From Rhizobium sp. Q54 (GTDB taxonomy: Bacteria > Pseudomonadota > Alphaproteobacteria > SMXS01), in NCBI GenBank assembly GCA_945907245.1, contig CAMDTB010000004.1:19663-83662 (forward strand): DNA of 64,000 bases, written 5' to 3'. Shown here in pieces: positions 8,451-17,897 of the stretch. Under the pieces are notes generated by a model, which did not search any database, was not told the origin of the DNA, and saw nothing but the letters and a program-made list of their open reading frames with translations. Made by a program: the position numbers and the translations under genes. Position 1 is the stretch's first letter, and the number at the start of each line of letters is the position of its first letter.

Positions 8451-9785
8451 TTACGCGTCGTTGGCGTACTCGCCGTTGATGTAGTCCATCAGGGTCTTGT
8501 GCATGTGCCGGATGCGGCGCTCCTGGCCGGAAATCCACAGACCCTTGTAGGCCGACGAATTCATGCCCTTCTGCACGTGCGGCAGGTTGACCGAATCCTG
8601 GTCGAGCACGAGACCGAGCGAACGCTCGCCATGCTTGACGTGCTCGTGGTCGGGCAGCGGCGGACCCGCGTCGCCCATGAAGTTGGCGGCGATCGCCTTG
8701 CCGGTCTTGGGAACGGTGACGTACATGGTCACGTCGTAATACATCTTGTTCGGGTCGGTCTCGTGCGGCCGCTGGCGGAACATCATCATCGACTCGGCCA
8801 TCACGTTCATCGTGATGTTCGGGAAGATGAAGTAGTGATAGTCGTCCGACAGCTGATCGTCGTTGAACTCGGAGTAGTCGATTCCGATCGTCTCGGCGTT
8901 CGCGCGCTTGTACTCCTGCACCGCCCGGCGGATCTCGGGAACGCGGCCATGGAACTCATCCGGGTTCATGCCGATGGCCCGCAGTTCGTCGGCCAAGCCT
9001 TCCGGCACCTCCTGCAGATCCTCGCCGAGGCGCGGGCTGTAGGTCTTGAACGGCACCAGGTAGCGGTTGTGGCGCTCGTACAGGTCGATCTGAATGTCCA
9101 CGTCGTCGATCGTGTAGGACAACTCCGGATGGATGCACTGGACGTGATAGACCTCGTTGAACGCATCGACCGAGGTCTTCCAGTTGCAATCCCAGTCGAC
9201 GGTGACGTTCATCACCATCGCCATGTTCTCGAAGTGATACGGATTCAGGTGCTGCGGAACCATGCCGAGATAGTCCATCAGCGGCTCGGCATCCGGGTTC
9301 AGGTTGAACCACACGAAGCCGCCCCATGTATCGGTCTTCACCGCCTTGAGGCTGAGCTGGTCCTTCGGGCAGCCCTGGGTGAAGTCCTGCTCGTCCGGCA
9401 CGCTGATCAGCTTGCCGGTCAGGTCGTATTCCCAGAAGTGATAGGCGCATTGCAGCGTCCGGGAGTTGCCGCACTCGTCGAACTTCACCTGGTTGCCGCG
9501 GTGGTTGCAGACATTGTAGAAGGTCCGCGCCTTGCCGTCCTCGCCGCGCACGATCAGCAGCGATTCATTGCCGATCTCAGTGGTGAGGTAGTCTCCGGTC
9601 TCGGGAATCTCCTGCTCGCGGCAGCCGATCAGCCAGACCTTGGTCCACATGCGGTCCCATTCCAGCTGCATGAAATCCTTGGAGATATAGCGCTCCTTCG
9701 GAATGATCTCGCTACCCAGATTCGGCTCGGGCGCCTTCTCGGCCGGCGTATAGACGCTTTCCTTGACCCGCGTAATCGCAACCAT
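8451..9785 (-). CDS. Rieske non-haem iron ring-hydroxylating oxygenase, alpha subunit (copy 3)
   Basis: A 444-residue oxygenase with Rieske ligands Cys93, His95, Cys113, His116 and iron histidines 214 and 219 (NEVYHVQCIH). It carries about ten extra residues near position 355 (around AANFMGDAG) compared with copy 1. The ATG at 9785 follows AGAAGGAGT. It is the first of the three in transcription order, after the enoyl-CoA hydratase (9830). Electrons are presumed to come from the single Rieske ferredoxin at 5282 plus an unlinked reductase. Confidence 0.92.
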   Translation of the reverse strand: MVAITRVKESVYTPAEKAPEPNLGSEIIPKERYISKDFMQLEWDRMWTKVWLIGCREQEIPETGDYLTTEIGNESLLIVRGEDGKARTFYNVCNHRGNQVKFDECGNSRTLQCAYHFWEYDLTGKLISVPDEQDFTQGCPKDQLSLKAVKTDTWGGFVWFNLNPDAEPLMDYLGMVPQHLNPYHFENMAMVMNVTVDWDCNWKTSVDAFNEVYHVQCIHPELSYTIDDVDIQIDLYERHNRYLVPFKTYSPRLGEDLQEVPEGLADELRAIGMNPDEFHGRVPEIRRAVQEYKRANAETIGIDYSEFNDDQLSDDYHYFIFPNITMNVMAESMMMFRQRPHETDPNKMYYDVTMYVTVPKTGKAIAANFMGDAGPPLPDHEHVKHGERSLGLVLDQDSVNLPHVQKGMNSSAYKGLWISGQERRIRHMHKTLMDYINGEYANDA

Positions 9786-9829
9786 CTCTTACTCCTTCTG
9801 AACCTCGTTTCCCCTTGCGGGGCAGCTAC

Positions 9830-10675
9830 TTACTCGGCAGCCTTGATTTCTTCCCTGAACTTCTCGGGCACGCCTTCGCGGCGGACCGCGCGCGTTTCCA
9901 TCTCGTAGTTATGCGCATGGCACATATGGTGCAGGGCAATGACCGTATCCATGGTCGACCGCTGGCCCATATTGTCCTGCGCGACGTTTACCGCCTGTTT
10001 GGTTAACTTAAGCGCGAACGCCGGTTTTTCCGCAATTCTTTTCGCCATGGCAAGACTGAATTCCTCCAGCTCCGGCCGCGGCACCACGTGGTTGACCATG
10101 CCGAGGCGGTGCGCTTCCTGCGCGCTCCACCAGTCGGCGGTGAACAGCAGCTCCTTGGCCTTGCGGATGCCCAGCTCGTACGGGTGGTTGAAGTACTCCA
10201 CGCCGCAGACGCCCATGGCGACGACCGGGTCCATGAAGGCGGCATCGTCGCTGGCGATGATGATGTCGCACACCCAGGCCAGCATCAGGCCGCCGGCTAT
10301 GCACTTGCCCTGCACCATGGCGATCGTCGGCTTGGGGAAGTCGCGCCAGCGGCGGCACATGCCCAGGAACACTTCCTGCTCGAAGCTGTAGCGGCTGTGG
10401 ACGCCGCCTTCGGTCGAGGGCACCCAGGTGCCGATCGCCGTGTCCTCGCGCGGGCCGAAGCCGCGCAGATCGTGGCCGGACGAGAAGTGCGGCCCCTCGC
10501 CGCCGAACAGGACCACCTTGATGTCCTCGTCCCGCGCGGCGAGATCGAAGCAGGCGTTCATGTCATAGGTCAGCCGGTTGTTCTGCGCGTTCCGCGCCGC
10601 CGGCCGGTTCTGCATGATCTTGGCGATGTGCGGCGCCACGATCTCATAGGTCGCCGTCTCGAATTCCTTCTTCAT
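9830..10675 (-). CDS. Enoyl-CoA hydratase/isomerase family protein
   Basis: A 281-residue crotonase-fold enzyme acting on acyl-CoA thioesters. Oxyanion-hole segments are visible at HFSSGHDLRG (near residue 72) and CIAGGLMLAW (near residue 123). The ATG at 10675 is preceded by AGGAG; the longer frame to 10936 runs antisense-like into the aldehyde dehydrogenase and is rejected. It lies between the aldehyde dehydrogenase and the oxygenases on the same strand, consistent with one catabolic transcript. Exact reaction (hydratase, isomerase or hydrolase) is unresolved. Confidence 0.88.
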   Translation of the reverse strand: MKKEFETATYEIVAPHIAKIMQNRPAARNAQNNRLTYDMNACFDLAARDEDIKVVLFGGEGPHFSSGHDLRGFGPREDTAIGTWVPSTEGGVHSRYSFEQEVFLGMCRRWRDFPKPTIAMVQGKCIAGGLMLAWVCDIIIASDDAAFMDPVVAMGVCGVEYFNHPYELGIRKAKELLFTADWWSAQEAHRLGMVNHVVPRPELEEFSLAMAKRIAEKPAFALKLTKQAVNVAQDNMGQRSTMDTVIALHHMCHAHNYEMETRAVRREGVPEKFREEIKAAE

Positions 10676-10721
10676 TCCCCGAACTCCTATCAGTGATGGC
10701 GCCGCCCGCCAAAGATCCCCG

Positions 10722-12224
10722 TCAGAGGGCGACGGCCACGGATTTAACCTCAGTATAGGCCTCGATGCCGTCGAAGCCCATCTCCCGGCCCCAGCCGGAT
10801 TCCTTGTAGCCGCCGAACGGCAGCGACATGTCGGACGCGCCGTGGCAGTTGATCCAGACGCTGCCCGCGCGGATCTGCGCCGCCAGCCGATGCGCCCGGC
10901 TGATGTCGCGGGTCCAGATGCTGGCCGCCAGGCCATAGCGGGTGTCGTTGGCCAGCCGCGCGACCTCGTCCAGGTCCGCCACGGGCTGCACCGTGATCAC
11001 CGGCCCGAAGATCTCCTCGCGATTGACGCGCATGTTCTGGGTGGTGTTGACCAGGATGGTCGGCTCGATGAAGTAGCCGGAATTGCCGACCCGCTTGCCG
11101 CCGCTGGCGATCTCGGCGCCCTCGTCGAGGCCGGCCTGGATCATGGACGACACCTTGTCGTGCTGCTCCTGCGAGACCAGCGGGCCCATGCGGGTGTCGG
11201 CCGCCATGCCGGGGCCGACCTTGAAGCTCTGCGCCGCGGCGGACAGGCCCTCGACGACACTGTCGAACGCCGACTTCTCCACATAGAGGCGGGTGGCGGC
11301 GATGCAGACCTGGCCGCTGTTGAAGAACGCGGCGTTGGCGAGGCCGGGCACGGTGCGCTTCATGTCGGCGTCGGCGAAGACGATGGTCGGCGACTTGCCG
11401 CCCAGCTCCAGCGTAACCTTCTTCAGATTGCTCTGCGCGGCCGAGGCGGCGATGATCCGGCCCACTTCGGTCGAGCCGGTGAAGGCGACCTTGTCCACGT
11501 CGGGATGCGACGAGATCGCCGCGCCGGCGGTGTGGCCGAAACCGGTGACGATGTTGACGACGCCGGCCGGGAAGCCGGCCTCGACGATCAGTTCGCCCAG
11601 CTTGATGGCGGTCAGCGGCGTCTGCTCGGCGGGCTTGAGCACCACGGTGCAGCCGGTCGCCAGCGCCGGCGCCAGTTTCCACGACGCCATCAGCAGCGGG
11701 AAGTTCCAAGGCACGATCTGGCCGCAGACCCCGATCGGCTCGCGGCGCACATAGGCGTGGAACTGCTGGAACGGGTTGGACGGCGTGACCGTCTTGCCCT
11801 CGATCTTGGTGCAGTAGCCGGCGTAGTAGCGGAACGCCTCGGCCGACGACATGACGTCGACCATCTTGGATAGCGAGAACGGCTTGCCGTTGTCGAGGGT
11901 CTCCAGCTCGGCCAGTTCCTCCAGGTTCTCCTCGATCAGGTCGGCCAGCTTCCAGATCAGCCGGGCGCGCTTGGACGGCGGCATGGCGGCCCAGTCCGGC
12001 GTTTCGAAGGCGCGGCGTGCGGCCTTCACCGCCTCGTCCACGTCGGCCTTGTCGGACGCGGCGCAGCGCGCGATGACGCCGCCGGTCGCCGGGTTGATGA
12101 CGTCGAAGGTCTCGCCGCTGCGGGCGTCGACCCACTCGTTGTTGATCAGGTTCTTGCGGTTCTGGGCGAGAAACGCGCCAACCTTCGGGTTGGTCGCCGC
12201 CAGCTCGAGCGCTGCATCCGCCAT
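10722..12224 (-). CDS. NAD(P)-dependent aldehyde dehydrogenase
   Basis: A 500-residue class I/II-type aldehyde dehydrogenase oxidising an aldehyde to its acid in the cytoplasm. It has catalytic Cys307 (NSGQVCIAA), general base Glu273 (TLELGGKSP) and nucleotide-binding FTGSTEVG (residues 248-255). The ATG at 12224 has GGAG at a six-base spacing. A GTG at 12236 is an alternative start. With the alcohol dehydrogenase (994) and acyl-CoA synthetases (13004, 14804) it could complete an alcohol-aldehyde-acid-CoA route. Confidence 0.92.
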   Translation of the reverse strand: MADAALELAATNPKVGAFLAQNRKNLINNEWVDARSGETFDVINPATGGVIARCAASDKADVDEAVKAARRAFETPDWAAMPPSKRARLIWKLADLIEENLEELAELETLDNGKPFSLSKMVDVMSSAEAFRYYAGYCTKIEGKTVTPSNPFQQFHAYVRREPIGVCGQIVPWNFPLLMASWKLAPALATGCTVVLKPAEQTPLTAIKLGELIVEAGFPAGVVNIVTGFGHTAGAAISSHPDVDKVAFTGSTEVGRIIAASAAQSNLKKVTLELGGKSPTIVFADADMKRTVPGLANAAFFNSGQVCIAATRLYVEKSAFDSVVEGLSAAAQSFKVGPGMAADTRMGPLVSQEQHDKVSSMIQAGLDEGAEIASGGKRVGNSGYFIEPTILVNTTQNMRVNREEIFGPVITVQPVADLDEVARLANDTRYGLAASIWTRDISRAHRLAAQIRAGSVWINCHGASDMSLPFGGYKESGWGREMGFDGIEAYTEVKSVAVAL

Positions 12225-12457
12225 CGTCTTCTCCACGTTCCGGGGAAGGCTGTCGCTTCCCTCTGCCTATGTCTGGAAAAGCCGGCGTGGGTCTTCCCTC
12301 CCCACCCTGCCTCGCGCGGCAGTCTACGGCCCGGTACGGCCAAATTCCATATTTATCGCCTCGCCGGCTTGCTAATGTAGCCGCCGGTTTCCTTGGCAAA
12401 CTAGGCCATGGAGAACAAAAGTCAATCGTGAATGGAAATTTAAGGGGAGATCGTTCA

Positions 12458-12847
12458 ATGGTCGGCAAACCCATCATCCCGGACAGCATGCGGGGCAGCT
12501 ACGAGGCGTTCCAGTTCGCCCCCGCGACACGGGTCGGCGACCTGCTGATCCTGTCCGGCCAGATCGGCGTCGGGCCCGACGGCAACGCCATCGCCGACCT
12601 GGAGGCCCAGTTCACCCGCGCGTTCGAGCTGATCGGCCAGATCCTGCACGAGGCCGGCCTGTCGTTCGACAACATCGTCGACCTGCACACCTTCCATGTG
12701 GGCCTGCAGGCGCATCTCGGTACGTTCATGAAGGTGAAGGCGAAATACATCACCGAGCCGTTCCCGTCCTGGACGGCTATCGGCGTGGTGGAACTTGCGC
12801 TGCCGGGGATCGCCGTCGAGATCAAGGCGACGGCGGCTTACAACTAA
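12458..12847 (+). CDS. RidA/YjgF-family protein
   Basis: A 129-residue protein of the RidA superfamily, small trimeric enzymes that deaminate reactive enamines or imines or act on related intermediates. Family features include LILSGQIG near residue 30, the internal NIVDLHTFHVG, and a C-terminal VVELALPGIAVEIKATA segment. The ATG at 12458 has AGGGGAGA upstream. It is divergent from the aldehyde dehydrogenase. The Arg expected near position 105 in RidA itself is not evident, so it may belong to a non-RidA subgroup. Confidence 0.8.
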   Translation: MVGKPIIPDSMRGSYEAFQFAPATRVGDLLILSGQIGVGPDGNAIADLEAQFTRAFELIGQILHEAGLSFDNIVDLHTFHVGLQAHLGTFMKVKAKYITEPFPSWTAIGVVELALPGIAVEIKATAAYN

Positions 12848-12854
12848 AAAACTT

Positions 12855-12983
12855 CGTCATCCCCGCGCAAGCGGGGACCCAGTCGGGGCAGGTACGCACC
12901 CCATCAACCGCTCGGTTACGAAGAATTTCTTTCTACGTCCGCGCCCTACGAAGAGCTGGATTCCCGCGTGCGCGGGAATGACG
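12855..12983. repeat. GTCATCCCCGC-type inverted repeat element
   Basis: A 129-bp element whose outer segments (12855-12882 and 12955-12983) are imperfect inverted copies beginning and ending in CGTCATTCCC/CGTCATCCCC variants. Each holds its own small hairpin (CCCCGCGCAAGCGGGG and CCCGCGTGCGCGGG). It lies between convergent RidA and acyl-CoA synthetase genes. Confidence 0.75.
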
Positions 12984-13003
12984 ATATTTTGAGGAAGTGC
13001 GCC

Positions 13004-14569
13004 CTACCCCACCCGCCTCACATGCCCTGCCCAATAGGGCTCCCGCAACTCCTTCTTCAGCAGCTTGCCTGAGGGGTTGCGCGGCAGTACGTCGATGAAG
13101 TCCACCGACTTGGGCACCTTGTAGCCGCCGATGCGGGTGCGGGCGAAGGCGATAAGCTCCTGCTCGGTCAGCGACGCGCCCGGCTCCAGCACCACGACGG
13201 CCTTCACCTCCTCGCCCCAGCGCTCGCTGGGCACGCCGATTACCGCCACGTCGGAGATCGCCGGATGGTGCGACAGGGCGCTTTCCACCTCGGCGGGATA
13301 GATGTTCTCGCCGCCCGAGACGATCATGTCCTTCACCCGGTCGTGGATGTAGATGAAGCCCTCGTCGTCCATGTAGCCGGCGTCGCCGGAATGATACCAG
13401 CCGCCCCGCATGGCCTGCGCCGTCGCTTCCGGCATGTTCCAGTAGCCCTTCATCAGCCACGGCGCCTGGATCAGGATCTCGCCCACCTGACCGCGCGGCA
13501 ACTCGATGTCGCTCTCGTCGCCGATGATCACCCGCGAGCCGGGGAACGGGATGCCGCAGCTGCGCAGCCGCGGCGAGCCCGCCACATGCTGTTCGGGCGG
13601 CAGATAGGTGATGGTCCCGCTCGCCTCGGTCATGCCGTAGCGCTGCACGAAGGGACAGTTGAAGGTGGCCATGGCGCGCACCAGCACGTCCTCGGGGATC
13701 GGCGACGCGCCGTAATGCACCACGCGGACATGGGAGAAATCGGCGCCCCTCGCCGCCTCGTGCAGCAGCATCGTGCGCAGCACGGCTGGCACCACGAACA
13801 CGTTGTTGACCTTATGCCGCTGGATCGCGTCGATGATCGCGCCAGCCTCGGCCTGCGCCAGGATCACCTGCGTCGCGCCGTGGTAGAACCCTTGGAAGCC
13901 CCAGCCCGTGCCGCCGACGTGGAACACCGGCATGGGGATCATCGCCACTTCCTCGTCGCTCCACTGCGCCCAGGCCTCGCCGGTGGCGAGATAGCCGAGG
14001 CGCTGGGCGATCAGGCCGAGATGCATGATCTGCACGCCCTTGGGCAGGCCGGTTGTGCCGGAGGTGTAGAGCTGGACGCAGACGTCCTCGGGCACCGACG
14101 GGACCATGGGATCAACGTCGGTCTGCCGGTCGCGCCAGGCATCGTAGCTTTCGAGGCCGTCCTGCGGATTGCCCATGACGATGACCTTGCGCACGCTGGG
14201 CGATGCGATCCGGTGCACCAGGCCGAGATATTCCGGCTCGACGAACAGGATTTCCGCCTGGGCGTCACCGACGATGTATTCGATCTCCGGCGCCGCCAGC
14301 CGCGAGTTGATGGCGACCATCACCACGTTCGCCTTGGCCGCGCCGAACAGCAGCTGGAAATACAGGTCCGAGTTCTTGCCCAGATAGCCGATCCGCCCCT
14401 GCGGCCCGACGCCCTCGGCGATCAGGCCGGTCGCGACGCGGGTACAGTACCGGTCGAAGTCCACCCACGACACGAAGCGGTCCTCGAAGATGGTGCATGT
14501 CCGCGACGGGCGCAGGCGCGCCCAATGGCGCGGAACGTCGGCGAGCACGTTGATGCCGTCGATGAGCAT
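13004..14569 (-). CDS. AMP-binding acyl-CoA synthetase (copy A)
   Basis: A 521-residue adenylate-forming enzyme that would activate a carboxylic acid to its CoA thioester. The P-loop-like YTSGTTGLPKG is at residues 168-178. The C-terminal catalytic lysine is in NPSGKLLKKEL near residue 502. It is about two-thirds identical by eye to copy B at 14804, including shared segments such as VFHVGGTGWGFQGFYHG and the C-terminal LREPYWAG. It is a tandem duplication, separated by a 148-bp repeat. Substrate chain type is unknown. Confidence 0.9.
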   Translation of the reverse strand: MLIDGINVLADVPRHWARLRPSRTCTIFEDRFVSWVDFDRYCTRVATGLIAEGVGPQGRIGYLGKNSDLYFQLLFGAAKANVVMVAINSRLAAPEIEYIVGDAQAEILFVEPEYLGLVHRIASPSVRKVIVMGNPQDGLESYDAWRDRQTDVDPMVPSVPEDVCVQLYTSGTTGLPKGVQIMHLGLIAQRLGYLATGEAWAQWSDEEVAMIPMPVFHVGGTGWGFQGFYHGATQVILAQAEAGAIIDAIQRHKVNNVFVVPAVLRTMLLHEAARGADFSHVRVVHYGASPIPEDVLVRAMATFNCPFVQRYGMTEASGTITYLPPEQHVAGSPRLRSCGIPFPGSRVIIGDESDIELPRGQVGEILIQAPWLMKGYWNMPEATAQAMRGGWYHSGDAGYMDDEGFIYIHDRVKDMIVSGGENIYPAEVESALSHHPAISDVAVIGVPSERWGEEVKAVVVLEPGASLTEQELIAFARTRIGGYKVPKSVDFIDVLPRNPSGKLLKKELREPYWAGHVRRVG

Positions 14570-14641
14570 CGAGGGGGTTCCTGCGGGAGGTTAGCGTCGG
14601 TTCCTAATACGGGGAGGTCAGCGTTCCAGCAATAAAATCCT

Positions 14642-14789
14642 TGTCATCCCGGCGAAAGCCGGGACCCAGATGGGGAAAGAGCTGCGCGTTCTCCACCCGC
14701 CCGATCCACCGAAAAAATTCCTCGTTGTCGAAGCGCACAATCGCCTCGTGGTGGCCCCGTTCTGGGTCCCGGCTTTCGCCGGGATGACA
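14642..14789. repeat. MITE-like element with 29-bp perfect inverted ends
   Basis: The ends 14642-14670 and 14761-14789 are perfect reverse complements of the GTCATCCCGGCGAAAG type, enclosing about 90 unrelated bases. It sits between the two tandem acyl-CoA synthetase genes. It has no coding capacity, so if mobile it must be mobilised by a transposase elsewhere. Confidence 0.85.
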
Positions 14790-14803
14790 GAGTTTTTGGA
14801 GGT

Positions 14804-16372
14804 TTACCCCACCCGCCGCTCACGCCCAGCCCAATACGGCTCGCGAAGTTCCTTCTTCAGCAGCTTGCCGGACGGGTTGCGCGGCAGGCTGTCGACGAAA
14901 TCCACGCTCTTGGGCGTCTTGAAGCCGGCGATCTGGGTGCGGGCGAAGGCGATCAGCTCGTCCTCGGTGACATGCGCGCCCTTCTCCTTCACCACGACCG
15001 CCTTGACCTCCTCGCCCCAGCGGTCGCTGGGGACGCCGATCACCGCGATGTCGGCGACGGCGGGATGCTTCGACAGGGCGCTTTCGACCTCGGCGGGATA
15101 GATGTTCTCGCCGCCCGAGACGATCATGTCCTTCACCCGGTCGTAGACGTAGATGAAGCCCTCGTCGTCCATGTAGCCGGCGTCGCCCGAATGATACCAG
15201 CCGTCCTTCACCGCCTCGGCCGTCGCTTCCGGCATGTTCCAGTAGCCCTTCATGATCCCGGGGGCGCGGATCATGATCTCGCCGACCTGGCCCGGCGGCT
15301 GGGCGTTGCCGGCGGCGTCGCCGATGATGATCTCGATGCCGTGGAACGGGATGCCGCAGCTGCGCAGCTTGGTCGAGCCGGCCACATGTACCTCAGGCGG
15401 CAGGAAGGTGACCGATCCGCTGGTCTCGGTCATGCCGTAGAGCTGGACGAACGGGCATTTGAAGGTGGCGAGCGCGCGCACCAGAACGTCCTCCGGGATC
15501 GGCGACGCGCCGTAAAGCACCACGCGGACATGAGAGAAATCGGCGGTCTTCGACGCCTCGTGCTGCAGCATGAACTGCAGCACGGCGGGCACCACGAACA
15601 CCTTGGTGACCCGGTATTTCTGGATCGTCTCGATGATCAGCCCCGGCTCGGCCTGCCCCAGGATGACCTGGGTCGAGCCGTTGTAGAAGCCCTGGAAGCC
15701 CCAGCCGGTACCGCCGACATGGAAAACCGGCATGGGAATCATGATGACGTCGTCGTCGTGCCACTTGCTCCACTCGCCGGCGATCTCGTCGCCATAGCGC
15801 TGGACGATGAAGCCGCGGTTGGGCAGCTGCACGCCCTTGGGACGGCCGGTAGTGCCGGAGGTGTACAGCTGGACGCAGATGTCCTCGCTGTCGACGGGCA
15901 GCATGGGATCGGCGGCTGACTGGCCGTCGCGCCATGAGACGTATTCCTCCCAGCCGTGGCCGCGTCCGGACATGGCCACGTAGAGCGTCACCGTTGCCAG
16001 CCGCTCGCGGATCTCACCGATCAGGCCGAAGAATTCCTCCTCGACGAACAGCACCTCGATGCGCGCGTCGTTGACGATGTACTCGACCTCCGGCGGCGCC
16101 AGGCGCCAGTTGATGCCGACCATCACCGTGTTGGACTTGGCGGCGCCGAACAGCAGCTGAAAGTACAGATCCGAGTTCTTCCCAAGGTAGGCGACCCGCG
16201 CCTGCGGCTTCACGCCGGCCTCGATGATTCCGTTGGCGACCTGCGTGGCATGGCGGTCGAAGTCAGCCCAGGAAACTACCCGGTCCTCGAACACGGTGGC
16301 TGCCTTGCCAGGACGGTTCGCGGCCCAGTGGCGCGGAATGTCGGCGAGCACCTGTAGCTCAGCGATCGGCAT
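14804..16372 (-). CDS. AMP-binding acyl-CoA synthetase (copy B)
   Basis: A 522-residue paralogue of the synthetase at 13004. It has YTSGTTGRPKG near residue 170 and NPSGKLLKKELREPYWAG at the C-terminus. The sequence differs most in the middle third (residues 110-160 and 185-205), which lines the acid-binding region in this superfamily, so the two may prefer different acids. It lies directly downstream of the P450 at 16471 on the same strand. Confidence 0.9.
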   Translation of the reverse strand: MPIAELQVLADIPRHWAANRPGKAATVFEDRVVSWADFDRHATQVANGIIEAGVKPQARVAYLGKNSDLYFQLLFGAAKSNTVMVGINWRLAPPEVEYIVNDARIEVLFVEEEFFGLIGEIRERLATVTLYVAMSGRGHGWEEYVSWRDGQSAADPMLPVDSEDICVQLYTSGTTGRPKGVQLPNRGFIVQRYGDEIAGEWSKWHDDDVIMIPMPVFHVGGTGWGFQGFYNGSTQVILGQAEPGLIIETIQKYRVTKVFVVPAVLQFMLQHEASKTADFSHVRVVLYGASPIPEDVLVRALATFKCPFVQLYGMTETSGSVTFLPPEVHVAGSTKLRSCGIPFHGIEIIIGDAAGNAQPPGQVGEIMIRAPGIMKGYWNMPEATAEAVKDGWYHSGDAGYMDDEGFIYVYDRVKDMIVSGGENIYPAEVESALSKHPAVADIAVIGVPSDRWGEEVKAVVVKEKGAHVTEDELIAFARTQIAGFKTPKSVDFVDSLPRNPSGKLLKKELREPYWAGRERRVG

Positions 16373-16470
16373 GGTCGGTCCTCATTGCGATGTCTCCCCT
16401 GGACCGACTGTACGAAGTCGCAAGGGCCGCGGCAACACGCTGCGCGGATCGACGGCCCGCCGTGCTGGTC

Positions 16471-17706
16471 TCAGAACTTCTCGATTTCGAGATGCAGTTC
16501 GCCCAGGCCATGCAGCAGTGCGTTGGGCAGATAGACCAGTTCCTCGTGGCCCTTGGCCATCTTCCAGCTCTTCAGCTCGTCGAGGATGATGTTGAAGGCG
16601 ATGTTGAGCTCCTGCCGGGCCAGCACGTGCCCAAGGCACATGTGGATGCCGTAGCCGAACGCCAGGTGCTCCATGCTGTTGGTGCGCTCCAGGTCGACAT
16701 CGTTGGGACAGGCGAACACCTGCTCGTCCCGGTTGGCGGAATCCCAGCGGATCATCACCTTGGCGCCGGCGGGAATCATCACGCCATGCACCTCGGTGTC
16801 TTCGAGGGCGATCCGCCACATGCCGGCCGACGGCGATTCCAGCCGCAGGATCTCCTCGACGAACCGGGGGATCAGCGAGCGGTCGGACCGAATCTGCTCC
16901 AGCACGTCCGGGCGCTGGATCAGATGGACCATGCCGGCGGCCAGCGTCGCCGTGGTCGTCTCGTTGCCCGCCACCAGGATCTGCTGGATGATCGAGAGCA
17001 TCTCTGGAACGTCGAGCGGACCCTCGCCGTCGATGCGGGCGTGGACGAGGGCCGACACGACGTCGTCGGAAGGATTGACGCGGCGTTCCTCGATCCGCGC
17101 GGCGAAGTAGTGCTGAAACTCGACAATCTGCTGGGCGATGTAGATGTCCTGGTCGGGCGTGGTGACCAGCGAGAACTGGGCAACGGAGCAATCGGACCAG
17201 TGCTTGAACTTCGGCAGGTCGTCGCGCGAGACGCCCAGCGCATCGGCGATCACCCAGACCGGCAGCGGCACGGCGACGGCGGCGAAGAAATCCACCGGCC
17301 CGCTCCGGGGCAGCTTGGCCATCAGCTCGTGAACGATTTCCTCCATGTGCGGCCTGAGCTCGCGCACCCGCTTCTCGGAGAACGCCGGATTGACCAGCGC
17401 CCGGTAACGGTTGTGGGCCGGCGCATCGCGCGTCAGCATCGTCGCGACGCCCGGATAGCCCTTGGCGTATTCCGCCGCGACGCGGGGGTCCGGCTCGGCG
17501 GACTGCATCAGCTGGCCGAACTCGCTGGAGAACTGCTTGGGCTTGCGGGCGACCAGTTTCACATCGGCGTACTGGGTGATGAAATAGACGTCCGCGCCCG
17601 GCATCTTGTAGACTGGCGCCTCGGCCCTCGCCTTCTCATAGAAGGCAAACGGGCATTTCATCACTTCCGGATCGAAGAAGTTGAATTCTTCGAGGGCCTT
17701 GCTCAT
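16471..17706 (-). CDS. Cytochrome P450
   Basis: A complete 411-residue soluble bacterial P450. The I-helix AGNETTT is near residue 240, the K-helix ExxR occurs as EEILRLESP, and the haem loop FGYGIHMCLGH places the iron ligand at Cys357. There is no membrane anchor. It needs ferredoxin and reductase partners; neither a P450-type ferredoxin nor a reductase is adjacent. It is upstream of the two acyl-CoA synthetases on the same strand. The I-helix region is close to that of the partial P450 at 1-856. Confidence 0.93.
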   Translation of the reverse strand: MSKALEEFNFFDPEVMKCPFAFYEKARAEAPVYKMPGADVYFITQYADVKLVARKPKQFSSEFGQLMQSAEPDPRVAAEYAKGYPGVATMLTRDAPAHNRYRALVNPAFSEKRVRELRPHMEEIVHELMAKLPRSGPVDFFAAVAVPLPVWVIADALGVSRDDLPKFKHWSDCSVAQFSLVTTPDQDIYIAQQIVEFQHYFAARIEERRVNPSDDVVSALVHARIDGEGPLDVPEMLSIIQQILVAGNETTTATLAAGMVHLIQRPDVLEQIRSDRSLIPRFVEEILRLESPSAGMWRIALEDTEVHGVMIPAGAKVMIRWDSANRDEQVFACPNDVDLERTNSMEHLAFGYGIHMCLGHVLARQELNIAFNIILDELKSWKMAKGHEELVYLPNALLHGLGELHLEIEKF

Positions 17707-17897
17707 CCGTCGCTCCTGGCTTTGACATTAAGTTCAGCAGCGGTGCTTTTATCACGCTGGCGCCTGTCGATGCGCGAAAAATCCGCGGTGCGCGGCTGCA
17801 GAGGGTGCGTGCCGATATGCCGGCTTGCGCCAGGCGTGCAATTTCATGCAGGAAATGTCACATGATACTGGATGCCACATCATAGAAGGGGGAGACC

